Shown here one piece after another: positions 8,246 through 18,118 of a stretch of 64,000 nt of DNA. The DNA lies in NCBI GenBank assembly GCA_026397915.1, contig JAPLTX010000050.1, positions 1-64,000 on the forward strand. Reading direction: 5' to 3'. The translations under genes and the position numbers were made by a program. The DNA is from Verrucomicrobiota bacterium (GTDB taxonomy: Bacteria > Verrucomicrobiota > Verrucomicrobiia > CAIQCK01). The notes under the pieces are model-generated. The model had not been told where the DNA came from and made no database searches. It worked only from the letters and a program-made list of their open reading frames with translations. Numbering within the stretch: the stretch's first letter is position 1; the number at the start of each line of letters is the position of its first letter.

Positions 8246-9550
8246 CTAGATCTTCGTGCCGGAGGGAATGATGGAGTTCTTTGGAATGCATACGATGCCG
8301 TCACGGATGCAATAGAGCGGATGGTCCATGTTGGCATCCTTGCCAGCGGGGCTGATGTGGACGCCGTCGCCAATGCGAACGTTCTTGTCGAGGATGGCGC
8401 GCTCGATGACGCAGTCATGGCCGATGCCGATGTGTGGCAGATGTTCCCGGTCGTCCGCGTGAAGTTCCTTGTCATCCTGGTAGTAGTCGGCGCCCATCAT
8501 GACCACATCGTGTAATCTCGATCCCTTGCCGATCTTGGAGCGGACACCGATCACACAATGCCGGAGGGCCGACGGATGGATGACGCTGCCGGGAGCAACA
8601 ATCGTCTCGTAGATCTGGCTGTCGCTGACAATGCTCCCCGGCAAGAAGCGCGGGTGGGTATAGACCGGCGCGTGCGCGTCGTAAAAATCGAACGGCGGCT
8701 TTGGCTTCGCCAGCGCCAGATGCACGTCGAAAAAGTTCCGCACGGTTCCGATGTCTTCCCAGAAGCCCTTGAAGAGATAAGCGAAGACGGCGCGCTTGCC
8801 AATGGCGTCGGGGATGATGTGTTTGCCAAAGTCGGTCTTGTCGTTGTCCAGTTCCTTGATGAGCACGTCGCGGTTGAAAACATAGATGCCCATGGAGGCG
8901 AGAAAGTGGTCGCTGTCGTTGCCCAAGTGCATCTCGGTCATCAGCGGCCCGCTCATCTTCAGTTCTTCAAGCACCTTCTCTTCCTTTGGCTTCTCAACGA
9001 ACCGCACGATTCGTTTGTCTGCGTTGACCTGCATAATGCCAAGCGAGGAAGCGCTCTTGCGGGGCACGGGCAGCGTGGCGATGGTGATGTCGGCGCCGTG
9101 CTGGATGTGCTGCTCAAGCATCGGCCGGAAATCCATGCGGTAAAGCTGGTCGCCGGATAGAATCAGGATCAAGTCGCCGCCCGCCGAAAGGAGGTGGCGG
9201 AAGTTCTGCCGCACGGCGTCGGCGGTGCCCTGATACCAACCCGCGTGCTCCGGTGTCTGCTGGGCGGCAAGGATGTCCACAAAGCCCTCGCTGAACGCGT
9301 CGAACGTGTAGCTCTGCTGGATGTGGCGATGGAGCGAGACAGAGTTGAACTGCGTCAACACATAAATGCGCTTGAGGCCGGAGTTGATGCAGTTGCTCAC
9401 CGGCACGTCCACGAGGCGGTAGTTGCCAGCGATTGGCACGGCCGGTTTGGCGCGCTCCTTGGTGAGCGGATAAAGCCGCTGGCCCTGGCCGCCGCCCATA
9501 ATGACGGACAGGACGTTCTTGTTGCTGAAGAGTCGTGTATGAGGTCGCAT
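8246..9550 (-). CDS. glgC: Glucose-1-phosphate adenylyltransferase
   Basis: 434 residues, normal length for GlgC, which makes ADP-glucose from glucose-1-phosphate and ATP for glycogen synthesis. The N-terminal nucleotidyltransferase signature is clear (MGGGQGQRLYPLT, KPAVPIAGNYRLVD), followed by WYQGTADAVRQN and SGDQLYRMD. The C-terminal quarter is a left-handed beta-helix rich in hexapeptide-like units (VIGVRSKIGKGS, DKNVRIGDG). A GAGGG motif about 8 bp before the ATG supports the start. It is divergent from glmS (89 bp apart), so sugar-phosphate flow to glycogen and to amino sugars starts from one intergenic region. Confidence 0.95.
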   Translation of the reverse strand: MRPHTRLFSNKNVLSVIMGGGQGQRLYPLTKERAKPAVPIAGNYRLVDVPVSNCINSGLKRIYVLTQFNSVSLHRHIQQSYTFDAFSEGFVDILAAQQTPEHAGWYQGTADAVRQNFRHLLSAGGDLILILSGDQLYRMDFRPMLEQHIQHGADITIATLPVPRKSASSLGIMQVNADKRIVRFVEKPKEEKVLEELKMSGPLMTEMHLGNDSDHFLASMGIYVFNRDVLIKELDNDKTDFGKHIIPDAIGKRAVFAYLFKGFWEDIGTVRNFFDVHLALAKPKPPFDFYDAHAPVYTHPRFLPGSIVSDSQIYETIVAPGSVIHPSALRHCVIGVRSKIGKGSRLHDVVMMGADYYQDDKELHADDREHLPHIGIGHDCVIERAILDKNVRIGDGVHISPAGKDANMDHPLYCIRDGIVCIPKNSIIPSGTKI

Positions 9551-9639
9551 GTTTTTTCCCTCGCAGGAATCTGGCGGTTAGTATATCCGTCATCCGTTCA
9601 GAGGCAATCTTTCGTTGTTGACGGAACCTAACTAATCCT

Positions 9640-11493
9640 ATGTGCGGCATCGTTGGTTACATCGGCCAAAGGCCCGCCGAACCCCTGCTGCTGGAGGGGT
9701 TGCGACGGTTGGAGTATCGAGGCTACGACTCCGCGGGCATGAGCATGCTCGCCAACGGCCAGCTTCGCACCGTCAAGCGCGTCGGCAAGATCAACGAAGG
9801 ACTCGCGCCCGCGCTGGCGGACACCCCCCTGCCCGGCTCCGTCGGCATCTGCCACACGCGCTGGGCCACGCATGGACCGCCCACCAACGCCAACGCGCAT
9901 CCGCATTTCGACCAATCCGGCCGGCTCGCGCTCGTCCATAACGGCGTCATCGAGAACTACGCCGCGCTCAAACAACGTCTCACCAAGCTGGGCCACACCT
10001 TCCGCTCCGACACCGACAGCGAGGCGCTCGCGCAGTTGATCGGCCATTACTACGACCAGTTGCCCGTCGCCGACGGCGACGAGCGGCTTGTCAACGCCAT
10101 CCGCAACGCACTCAGCGAAGTGATCGGCACCTACGGCATCGCCGTCATGCACCAAGACCATCCGCAACTAATGGTCGGTGCGCGGCGCGGTTCGCCGCTG
10201 GTGCTCGGCGTCGGCAAAGGCGAAAACTTTCTGGCCAGCGACGTCAACGCCATCGTCGCCCACACCCGCGACGTGGTCTATCTCAACGACTTCGACGTCG
10301 CCGTCGTCACGCGCGATAATTTCCAAATCAGCAGCCTCACCGACGGCGCGGTCAGCCGCCAGATCAGCCGTGTCGAGTGGAACGCCGACGCCGCCGAAAA
10401 AGGCGAGTTCGCGCATTTCATGCTCAAGGAAATCTTCGAGCAACCGCAGGCCGTCCAGAACGCCCTGCGCGGCCGCATCAACCACGAGGAATCCACTTCG
10501 CGCTTCGGCGGCTTGAACATGACCGCCAGCCAACTGCGCGCCGTGGATCGCGTCATCTTCTGCGCGTGCGGCACGGCTTGGCACGCGGCGCTCGTCGGCG
10601 AATACCTGTTCGAGGAACTCGCCCGCGTGCCGGCGGAGGTCGAATACGCCTCCGAGTTCCGCTACCGCAATCCGCCGGTGGACAAGGGCACGCTCGTGTT
10701 CGTCATCAGCCAGAGCGGTGAGACTGCCGACACGCTGGCCGCCCTGCGCGAGAGCAAACGCAAAGGCCACAAGACACTGGCCATCGTCAACGTCGTCGGC
10801 TCCACCATCGCCCGCGAAGCCGACGGCGGCGTCTATATGCACGCCGGCCCGGAAGTCGGCGTTGCGGCGACCAAGAGCTACGTCTCTCAATTGACCGTGC
10901 TGGCGCTGCTGGCGATCTACATGGGCCGCATCCGCCACTTGTCGGCGACGCAGGGCCATGCCGCGATTCGCGAACTGGAAGCCATCCCCGGCAAGATTCA
11001 GCAAGTGCTGAAGCAGAACGATCACATCCGCCGGATCGCCGAAAAATACCAGCACGCCAAGGATTTTCTCTTCCTTGGCCGACAGTTCAACTACCCCATC
11101 GCGCTCGAAGGCGCGCTCAAGCTGAAGGAGATCTCCTACATCCACGCCGAAGGCTACCCGTCGGCCGAGATGAAACACGGCCCCATCGCGCTCATTTCGC
11201 CGGAGGTGCCCAGCGTGTTCATCTGTCCTCGCGACGCGGTTTACGAGAAGACCTTCAGTAACATCGAGGAGATTAAGGCGCGCAAAGGCCCCATCATCGC
11301 CATCGCCACCGAAGGCGACACGCACATTGCCACCAAAGCCGACGACGTCATCTACGTGCCGCCAACCACCGATTATTTCTACCCGCTGCTGGCGGTTGTG
11401 CCGCTTCAACTACTTGCCTATCACATCGCCGTGCTGCGCGGTTGCGACGTGGACAAGCCGCGCAACCTCGCCAAGAGCGTGACCGTGGAGTGA
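9640..11493 (+). CDS. glmS: Glutamine-fructose-6-phosphate aminotransferase (isomerizing)
   Basis: 617 residues, typical for GlmS, which makes glucosamine-6-phosphate from fructose-6-phosphate and glutamine, the first step to UDP-GlcNAc. The start MCGIVGYIG places the glutaminase nucleophile Cys directly after Met. The N-terminal class II amidotransferase domain (HTRWATHG, HNGVIENY) is followed by two SIS sugar-isomerase domains (SQSGETADTLAAL; LGRQFNYPIALEGALKLKE) and the C-terminal KSVTVE. The FecR gene follows after only 2 bp, suggesting co-transcription with envelope genes. There is no sign of a glmS ribozyme in the short leader. Confidence 0.97.
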   Translation: MCGIVGYIGQRPAEPLLLEGLRRLEYRGYDSAGMSMLANGQLRTVKRVGKINEGLAPALADTPLPGSVGICHTRWATHGPPTNANAHPHFDQSGRLALVHNGVIENYAALKQRLTKLGHTFRSDTDSEALAQLIGHYYDQLPVADGDERLVNAIRNALSEVIGTYGIAVMHQDHPQLMVGARRGSPLVLGVGKGENFLASDVNAIVAHTRDVVYLNDFDVAVVTRDNFQISSLTDGAVSRQISRVEWNADAAEKGEFAHFMLKEIFEQPQAVQNALRGRINHEESTSRFGGLNMTASQLRAVDRVIFCACGTAWHAALVGEYLFEELARVPAEVEYASEFRYRNPPVDKGTLVFVISQSGETADTLAALRESKRKGHKTLAIVNVVGSTIAREADGGVYMHAGPEVGVAATKSYVSQLTVLALLAIYMGRIRHLSATQGHAAIRELEAIPGKIQQVLKQNDHIRRIAEKYQHAKDFLFLGRQFNYPIALEGALKLKEISYIHAEGYPSAEMKHGPIALISPEVPSVFICPRDAVYEKTFSNIEEIKARKGPIIAIATEGDTHIATKADDVIYVPPTTDYFYPLLAVVPLQLLAYHIAVLRGCDVDKPRNLAKSVTVE

Positions 11494-11495
11494 CT

Positions 11496-12320
11496 ATGAA
11501 AGCCATGACGTTCGACAACAACCGGTTCGACCTGCATCTGGCCGCCACGACACTGGCCGCAATCGCCCTCGCTTGCGGCTGGCTGACCGGCGTCGCGCAA
11601 GCCAAACCGCTCGGCCAGGCGACGGTCACCGAAACCAACAACGACGTCCGCTATCAAGCGACCAACTCCGCCGAACGCCCCGCGAAACTGAAAGACGTCG
11701 TGCGCGGCGCGGACGTGTTGCGGACCGGCCAGAAGTCCCAAGCTGAGATCGAGTTTGAAGACACAACGATCACGCGGCTCGGCTCCAACTCACTCTTCAC
11801 GTTCAATCCTGAGAAACGGGAGTTTGAACTGCGTGAAGGCGTGTTGCTGTTCGACATGCAAAAAGGCATCGGCGGCGGCACCATCCGGACCGGCGGCATC
11901 ACCGCAGCGATCGAAGGCACCGCTGGTATGGCCATTCGACGCGGCCCGCCGCAGATCATCTGCCTGGCGGGCCTTATTCGCATCCTCGACGCCCAAGGCA
12001 AGCAACTCGGACTGCTCCAACCGGGAGACACATTCGTCGGCGGCAAGTTTCTCCAGATCAGTCTGCGCGGACTGAGCAAGGGCAAGCTGCTCCTGCGAAA
12101 ACTGCGGCACAACCAAACCGAGTTTGAAACAGCGATGACGCGACAGGAAGCAGAAATCCAGGCAGGCACACTCCTGAATACCATTGAAGACGAGACGCCG
12201 CCGGGTTTGCCGCCGCCATCGGGCCAGCAGTTCAAGAGCGGCGTCGAGCAATTGCAGCAGAACAAGACCCCGCCGCATCAGCCGCCGCCGTCGGGGGGAT
12301 TCAAGAGTATTGGCAAATGA
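11496..12320 (+). CDS. Exported FecR-domain protein (short paralogue)
   Basis: 274 residues. The ATG at 11496 lies 2 bp after the glmS stop with a GGAG in the glmS end; longer starts would lie inside glmS. A signal peptide ends near GVAQAKPLG. Residues about 35-150 form a FecR-type domain (DVLRTGQKSQAEIEFEDTT, ITRLGSNSLFTF, AAIEGTAG). The C-terminus is Pro/Gln-rich and probably disordered. The downstream gene begins with the same domain, so the two are paralogues. In this phylum such stand-alone FecR domains are usually exported proteins of unknown role rather than iron-signalling anti-sigma factors. Confidence 0.8.
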   Translation: MKAMTFDNNRFDLHLAATTLAAIALACGWLTGVAQAKPLGQATVTETNNDVRYQATNSAERPAKLKDVVRGADVLRTGQKSQAEIEFEDTTITRLGSNSLFTFNPEKREFELREGVLLFDMQKGIGGGTIRTGGITAAIEGTAGMAIRRGPPQIICLAGLIRILDAQGKQLGLLQPGDTFVGGKFLQISLRGLSKGKLLLRKLRHNQTEFETAMTRQEAEIQAGTLLNTIEDETPPGLPPPSGQQFKSGVEQLQQNKTPPHQPPPSGGFKSIGK

Positions 12321-12521
12321 CCATAGCCGGGTTGGCGCGAGACTCTCGCATACCGCGAACCACCACCCGGTGGGGCATCAACCCTATGCTTGACAGTCGG
12401 ATGTTGGAAAGGCAAAGTTCCGTCGTCTTCGCGGAACCCAAAAATCAATAAGGCGGGCGAAGCAGATTATTGGCCTTGTAACCGAGATACGTGGCTTGGT
12501 GAGAACCGGCAGAAGGTCTGG

Positions 12522-15500
12522 ATGAATATGAACACCCTTTTTAGCCAGTGGCAACCTGGCAAATGCGCCACCATCGCGGCCGTTGTCGCCATGTGGGGCT
12601 TCTGCGGCAGCGCGATCCATGCGAAACCGCTGGGCAATGCAACCGTCACCCAGGTCAACAATGACGTTCGCTTCAAACCCACTACCGGCAACGAACGCCC
12701 CGCCAAAGCCAAGGACATCGTCAAAGGCTCCGATACGCTGCGCACCGGCCAGAAATCCCAGGCGGAAATCGAATTCGAAGACCGCACCATCACGCGGCTG
12801 GGTTCCAACTCCACTTTCACCTTCGACCCCGACAAACGTGAGTTTCAGCTGAAGAGAGGGCTGCTCCTGTTCGACATGCCCAAGGGCGCCGGCGGCGGTA
12901 AAATCATCACCCCTGCGGGCACTGCGGCCATCGAAGGCACCGCAGGCATCGTCTCCTACCGCAGTGCGCCAAAAATCATCTGTCTGGCCGGCGTCATCAA
13001 TGTTCTCAATCCGAACGGCCAACTGATGGCGAAAGTCATGCCCGGCCAATTGTTCATCATGGGTGTGACGAAGCACCCGGTGGACTTCATGCTCAACGGC
13101 GTCAAGACCGGCAAACTCATGAGCGGTGGTCTGCCAAACAACACGGAAGAATTCAACAACTCCAACAACGAGCAACTCCAGCAGGTTCAAACCGGCCAAC
13201 TTCAAGCCACACCGTTTGTGATGCTCGGCGAGAAAACCGACGTCTTCGTGGCGACTGCCACGACAACCCATGAGCAATATACCCAAGGCACCGAAGTAAT
13301 TGACCATAGCCATGATCTGCCGCCAGAACCGGAACCGACGACCTTCGCAATCAACTCCGACACCACGATCAATGCCGGCACCGGGGTCATTACGGGCACC
13401 GACTCCTTACAAGGCACCGTGCAAAACGGCAAGGCCACTTTTGATTTCGGCACCAAGAATGTCACCATATCGGGAAATCCCACTGGCGTGCCGGCGGCAA
13501 ACGGAACTTTCAACGCTGATTTCAACACTCAAGGAACGGTGTTGTTTGACAATATGCCTCAGGATACAAGCCCTGGCGGCCCCATCGATCAGAAGAACAA
13601 CAACCTGAAGTTCAGTGCCTCATCCATCAACTTTGTTAACTCGTTCTTTGACACTGGCGACTTTGAAGTTGGCGGCAATGTGGCAGGCCCCAGTTCCCTG
13701 AGCTTCTACACCGATGGCAACCTGATGGTGGATCCGTCGGTGCTTAGAGTGCGCAGCGGACCTGACGATGGCGGCCCCTACACTGCCGGTTTGATTCATC
13801 TTGAGAGCGCCAGAGGACTCGTTACCTTCGTCGGCAGCGGTTACGACCCGGACAACGATCCCACCGACCTGCTGCGCAGCCACGCACGGGCCACCATAAA
13901 CACCGGCGGAGGCATCTACGACGGCGGCACCGTGGAACTCATCAGCAAGGGAACGCGGGTTCTTCTCGTTGATGGTTACCTTTACCCTTACGACGGCGTC
14001 TTCGTTCACGACGCCACTATTGATGTCGCTCCCAAGAACTACGACGGCTATCTGACTTCTGGAAACGGCGGCAACGTGCGATTGAGTGGGAAGATGCAGG
14101 TTCTCATAGAAGACACGGTGGACATTGATGCGACCGGCACAATCCCAGGCACCGTGACAATCCAATCCGCCGGCATTAATACGATGGCCGGCCTCATCAC
14201 TTTGAGCGTTCCCAATTCCACCGGTCACATCAGGATGGAAGCCCAGACCACGTTTGCAGCCATCAACGGCGGCGAGATCAACCTCAATGGCTTCTATGAC
14301 GGTGGTTACAGCATCAACTTGATGGCCAGTGGACCGGCCGGCGGTGGCAGGATCAACGTCACAGCGTTTGGCGGCTACTATGCGCCCAATTCGTGGATGA
14401 CTACCTATTATGGTCTTGCCGGAATCAACATCTTTGGCGCGCGACTCGACGCCAGCGCGCCGTCTGATACTGACCCGGCTACCACCTTGCCCGCTGGCAG
14501 GATCGTCCTTAAAGCACCCGAGATTACCCTCGACACGGCTCACCTCTCCGCAGGCGACTTCTTCGCCACTTACTATTCGGGCGGCCCGGTTGGCCGGATC
14601 GAGGTTTCGGGTGTGAATCCCAACGGCACTCATCTCGGCACCGCGGTCAACATTGCCAATTCGACACTGACCGTAGGCGGCACGGGATCGGATGGAGGCA
14701 TCTTCATCAGCGGTGATCAAGTAACGATTGACACCGCCAGCATGAACGATTTCTACACCGATCCCGCGAAGGTCCATATTCAGAGCCGCCAGAACACCGG
14801 CGATTGGTCAACCAATCCGGCCAATCCGATCTACTGGACCCCGCTTTACTTCATCATGGACGATACCACCACAATTGATGTCAGCGGCGCTACGCCGACC
14901 ATCGTTGGATCAGGAGGTTCGCTCGACGGAACGTTCAGCGGCAGTGGCGCGGCGGTGTTTGATTTTGGCACGCAGAACGTGCTCCTGTGGCCCAACAACC
15001 CCCACTCAACGCCCAATGGGTCGGGGATCTTTAAGGCCGAGTTCTACACCAGCGGAAGTTTTGAGGCTTTGGGTGCTACACCCGGAACCGGCGGATCAGG
15101 CAGTTCCGCGGAAACCAGCCTTGTGAGCATCCACGCGTCGGGCATCCAAATTGTGAACTCCATCTTCAACATGGGCGCCAACAACGCTCTCAACGGACCG
15201 AGTGAGTTTCAACTCTTCTCCAGCACGGATACAATACTGGTTTCTCCCTACGATCCAGAGAACTCGATGGCACCCACATCCGTCTTTACCCCAAGCACTG
15301 GCATCGTCGGCGAACAGGTGGTGGGCGGAAAACTCCATCTGGAGAGCGCTGGCGTAACAGCTTTTGGCGGCGGCGAACGCACTGTGGATGGTAGAGAGGT
15401 GCGAATCACCCAAGCGCTCGTCGGCGCAACGGATGTTGGGGGCATTGTCGAAATCAAGAGCACAGGTAATGGAACAGGCCCCGGCGGCCAGGCGGACGGC

Positions 15501-17015
15501 GTGCATATCCGCAACGCATTCATTGATGTCAGTCACCCGATTACCACGGACTATCCCTACAACTCTTCGCCTACGCCAGCGCTGGATGGCGGACTCGAAG
15601 CGGATGTGCTTACAGCCATTAGAGAACAACTTGCGCCCACACCGGCCTTGGTCGGTGGAACAGTGACCTTGGATGGCAAGATGCAGGTATCAATCCACGA
15701 CACCACAGACATCTATGCCGATGGAAGCACCGCGGCAGGCTCCATTCAGGTGAAGTCCAGCGGCGACAGCTTGGAAGCGGGCAGAGTCAGGTTCTATGTT
15801 GAAGACCGTGCAGATCTGGGTCACATTTTCCTCAGCGCTCAAGAAGTCTCCAGCAGTTCCGCATTGGATCCCGGCAACATCGCCTTCTTTGGCTCGACCC
15901 TCGGCGATGGAACCAAGACGGTAAACATCACAGCCAGCGGCGACGCGGGTGGTGGTGTGATTTCCGTCGAGGCTCCCGGAACAATATATGTTGCCAACGC
16001 CGCCTTGGACGCTAGCGCATTGGCTGACAGCACGGAATCAGGCGGAACAATCCGCCTGCATGCCGGAGCATCTCCCAACACTCCAACAGACGGCAGTGTG
16101 GCGCTTCAGACCTTCAGCGCGGAACTGCGAGCGCGGGGGTTTGACGGCGGAGAGGTGACCACCATTCCGAGCGGCACCGGGTCTTTCTACCTGCCTGCGA
16201 GTCTGGAAATGCACGGCACTCTTATTGACGTCAGTTCCTACGGTGGAACCTCTCCGGGTAATACACCACAAGGTGGCAACGTGTCTCTCAATGGCACGCT
16301 CAGCGCCATGATCTTTGGCGATCAGTATGGCTCGACTGACATTACCGCCGACGGCCCGACCGTGGCTAACGGAGCCGTCGCAGGCAGCAGCGCTGGCAGC
16401 ATCAACATCTCCTCGCCCGGCACCGATTCAACACCTGGCAACGTCACAATCTTGGATGTTGAGTCAAACAAGACCCACTATGTCCGTCTTTCTGCGCGCG
16501 ACTCGGCGGTCGTGTTCGATGCTCTAAACAATGGCGGCAACATTGAGATTCATGGCGCCGATGCGCGCGCCAGCGGCAACGAAACCGTCCAGATCGTTGC
16601 CAGCGGACCGGCGGGCGGCGGCAACATCACAATCTCAGCCATTCAGAATCTCAGCATCATCAACGCGCAACTCAATGCCAACGGCGCCGGCAGCCTCCCC
16701 GGCGGCACCATCACCCTTAACGGGGTAAACGTTTACGTCCTGAACTCGCTGCTCACAGCCAGTTCCGCGTTGGGACAGGCCGGTCGCATCGCGTTGAACG
16801 GCTCCTCCAGCGTCAGCGCCCTGAACTCCATCCTCCAAACCCTCGGCATGACCGCCGCCGGCAACAGCGGCATCTATATCTCGGCTCCCACCGTGAATCT
16901 GGCCGGCACCACATTGATTCCCGGTCCAACCGGCGCGGCTCAGATTTACGCCAACACCTTTACGCCGCCGGCCAGCGGTGCTGGCACCTACGTCCAACAT
17001 CCGTTTGGCCCTTAG
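12522..17015 (+). CDS. Giant exported FecR-domain protein with beta-rich repeats
   Basis: 1,497 residues. The ATG at 12522 follows AGAAGG by 5 bp; an in-frame ATG 132 bp upstream lacks such a site and would hide the signal peptide, which ends near GSAIHAKPLG. Residues about 25-150 are a FecR domain nearly matching the preceding protein. The remaining 1,300 residues are Gly/Ser/Asn/Thr-rich with recurrent strands such as LMASGPAGGGRINV and IVASGPAGGGNITI, resembling the beta-helix stalks of filamentous haemagglutinin-type proteins. A long block recurs: about residues 265-560 correspond to about 780-1110 (DFGTKNVTISGNP versus DFGTQNVLLWPNN; GNVRLSGKMQVLIEDT versus GTVTLDGKMQVSIHDT). No cell-wall anchor or autotransporter barrel is fused, but a barrel-like protein follows. 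Confidence 0.8.
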   Translation: MNMNTLFSQWQPGKCATIAAVVAMWGFCGSAIHAKPLGNATVTQVNNDVRFKPTTGNERPAKAKDIVKGSDTLRTGQKSQAEIEFEDRTITRLGSNSTFTFDPDKREFQLKRGLLLFDMPKGAGGGKIITPAGTAAIEGTAGIVSYRSAPKIICLAGVINVLNPNGQLMAKVMPGQLFIMGVTKHPVDFMLNGVKTGKLMSGGLPNNTEEFNNSNNEQLQQVQTGQLQATPFVMLGEKTDVFVATATTTHEQYTQGTEVIDHSHDLPPEPEPTTFAINSDTTINAGTGVITGTDSLQGTVQNGKATFDFGTKNVTISGNPTGVPAANGTFNADFNTQGTVLFDNMPQDTSPGGPIDQKNNNLKFSASSINFVNSFFDTGDFEVGGNVAGPSSLSFYTDGNLMVDPSVLRVRSGPDDGGPYTAGLIHLESARGLVTFVGSGYDPDNDPTDLLRSHARATINTGGGIYDGGTVELISKGTRVLLVDGYLYPYDGVFVHDATIDVAPKNYDGYLTSGNGGNVRLSGKMQVLIEDTVDIDATGTIPGTVTIQSAGINTMAGLITLSVPNSTGHIRMEAQTTFAAINGGEINLNGFYDGGYSINLMASGPAGGGRINVTAFGGYYAPNSWMTTYYGLAGINIFGARLDASAPSDTDPATTLPAGRIVLKAPEITLDTAHLSAGDFFATYYSGGPVGRIEVSGVNPNGTHLGTAVNIANSTLTVGGTGSDGGIFISGDQVTIDTASMNDFYTDPAKVHIQSRQNTGDWSTNPANPIYWTPLYFIMDDTTTIDVSGATPTIVGSGGSLDGTFSGSGAAVFDFGTQNVLLWPNNPHSTPNGSGIFKAEFYTSGSFEALGATPGTGGSGSSAETSLVSIHASGIQIVNSIFNMGANNALNGPSEFQLFSSTDTILVSPYDPENSMAPTSVFTPSTGIVGEQVVGGKLHLESAGVTAFGGGERTVDGREVRITQALVGATDVGGIVEIKSTGNGTGPGGQADGVHIRNAFIDVSHPITTDYPYNSSPTPALDGGLEADVLTAIREQLAPTPALVGGTVTLDGKMQVSIHDTTDIYADGSTAAGSIQVKSSGDSLEAGRVRFYVEDRADLGHIFLSAQEVSSSSALDPGNIAFFGSTLGDGTKTVNITASGDAGGGVISVEAPGTIYVANAALDASALADSTESGGTIRLHAGASPNTPTDGSVALQTFSAELRARGFDGGEVTTIPSGTGSFYLPASLEMHGTLIDVSSYGGTSPGNTPQGGNVSLNGTLSAMIFGDQYGSTDITADGPTVANGAVAGSSAGSINISSPGTDSTPGNVTILDVESNKTHYVRLSARDSAVVFDALNNGGNIEIHGADARASGNETVQIVASGPAGGGNITISAIQNLSIINAQLNANGAGSLPGGTITLNGVNVYVLNSLLTASSALGQAGRIALNGSSSVSALNSILQTLGMTAAGNSGIYISAPTVNLAGTTLIPGPTGAAQIYANTFTPPASGAGTYVQHPFGP

Positions 17016-17109
17016 TCCGATCTGACTGGACTCCGCGCAGTTTCCTCAAAAGCCTCTTGTCGGGCGCGACCGTCTTGTGTAGTCTGCGCGACCATGCAGG
17101 AGATCACAA

Positions 17110-18072
17110 TTGAGATTTAGGTCGCTTGTTAAACACCAACCGGCATTGTTTGCGCACACTGCGCGCCAGCTTATAGCCGGCGTGAGCGGCCTTTGCACTG
17201 CGGCGGCTCTGATCCTGCTGCCGCCATCCGCCACGGCGCAGGAAGCCCAACGCCGCCAATACGAAAGCATGCCGACCCAACCGATCGCGCCTCTCTCGCC
17301 CCAAGCGTCGCTACCACAAGCTGAGGACGACGAAATCGGCAAACAGTTTCTTCTCAAACGCCGCATGGCCATTCCACAGTTCTCCATCTCCGGCGACGCG
17401 CAGTATTTCTACAACTCCAACCCGCGGTTGCTTGATGGGGACGCCAGCGATGACTTTCTGTTTGTCGGCTCCTCAACGCTCGCGTGGAACCCGACCTGGA
17501 TCAAAGGCGCCGCCGTCTCGGCTTTCGCCCGGCAACAGTTCTTCCGCTACAACAGCAGCAGCGATATGGATTTCAACTCCACCGCGTTTGGACTGAACGT
17601 CGGCACTTCTGTCAAAGACTGGTTCAACGTCAACTACGGCTACACCGCCACGCGGCTGGAAAGCCGTCCAACAGGCCAGTCGTTCTACGACGAAGGCGAC
17701 GTCTCGGTGACCCTTAGCCGGAGCGAGAAATTCGCCCAGCGTTTTGCGATGCCCTACGGTTACACGATGGATTATTTCCACACCTCCCCCGGCAGCTTCA
17801 ACCGGATCACCCACGGAATCTTTGCCGGTTTGAACTGCGCCATCACGCCCAAGCTTCTCGGCCAGTTCTTCTACCGGTTCCAATACGAGGATTACAACGA
17901 TGTCTCCCGCGAAGACCGGGCGCACGTCCTTTCGATAACGCTGAACTACTTCATCACCGATTGGGCAAGCATCCGCACGTTTGCAAGCTGGAGCACAAAC
18001 AAGTCCACCATCGAACGGAACTACGACGCCCTCAACAGCGGCCTTGGCGCAAGCTTGGTGTGGAAGTTCTGA
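17110..18072 (+). CDS. Predicted outer-membrane beta-barrel protein
   Basis: 320 residues starting at TTG 17110, with AGGAGA 6 bp upstream; no ATG is available in frame at the N-terminus. A signal peptide ends near PPSATAQEAQ. From about residue 95 the chain alternates polar and aromatic residues in likely strands (FARQQFFRYNSSSDMDF, WFNVNYGYTATRLE, LGQFFYRFQYEDYND) and ends in Phe (LVWKF), the classic outer-membrane barrel C-terminus. It follows the giant FecR protein by 94 bp, so it may act in its export or anchoring (inference). An eight-codon ORF from ATG 17094 overlaps the ribosome-binding site and start. Confidence 0.75.
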   Translation: MRFRSLVKHQPALFAHTARQLIAGVSGLCTAAALILLPPSATAQEAQRRQYESMPTQPIAPLSPQASLPQAEDDEIGKQFLLKRRMAIPQFSISGDAQYFYNSNPRLLDGDASDDFLFVGSSTLAWNPTWIKGAAVSAFARQQFFRYNSSSDMDFNSTAFGLNVGTSVKDWFNVNYGYTATRLESRPTGQSFYDEGDVSVTLSRSEKFAQRFAMPYGYTMDYFHTSPGSFNRITHGIFAGLNCAITPKLLGQFFYRFQYEDYNDVSREDRAHVLSITLNYFITDWASIRTFASWSTNKSTIERNYDALNSGLGASLVWKF

Positions 18073-18118
18073 TTCGGAAGCCGGCGCTGAGATCCCTGCC
18101 AGAGGACAGTGACCACAC

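Noticed and set aside
10168..11409. Open frame of 413 codons on the minus strand
   Set aside because: Antisense to glmS.
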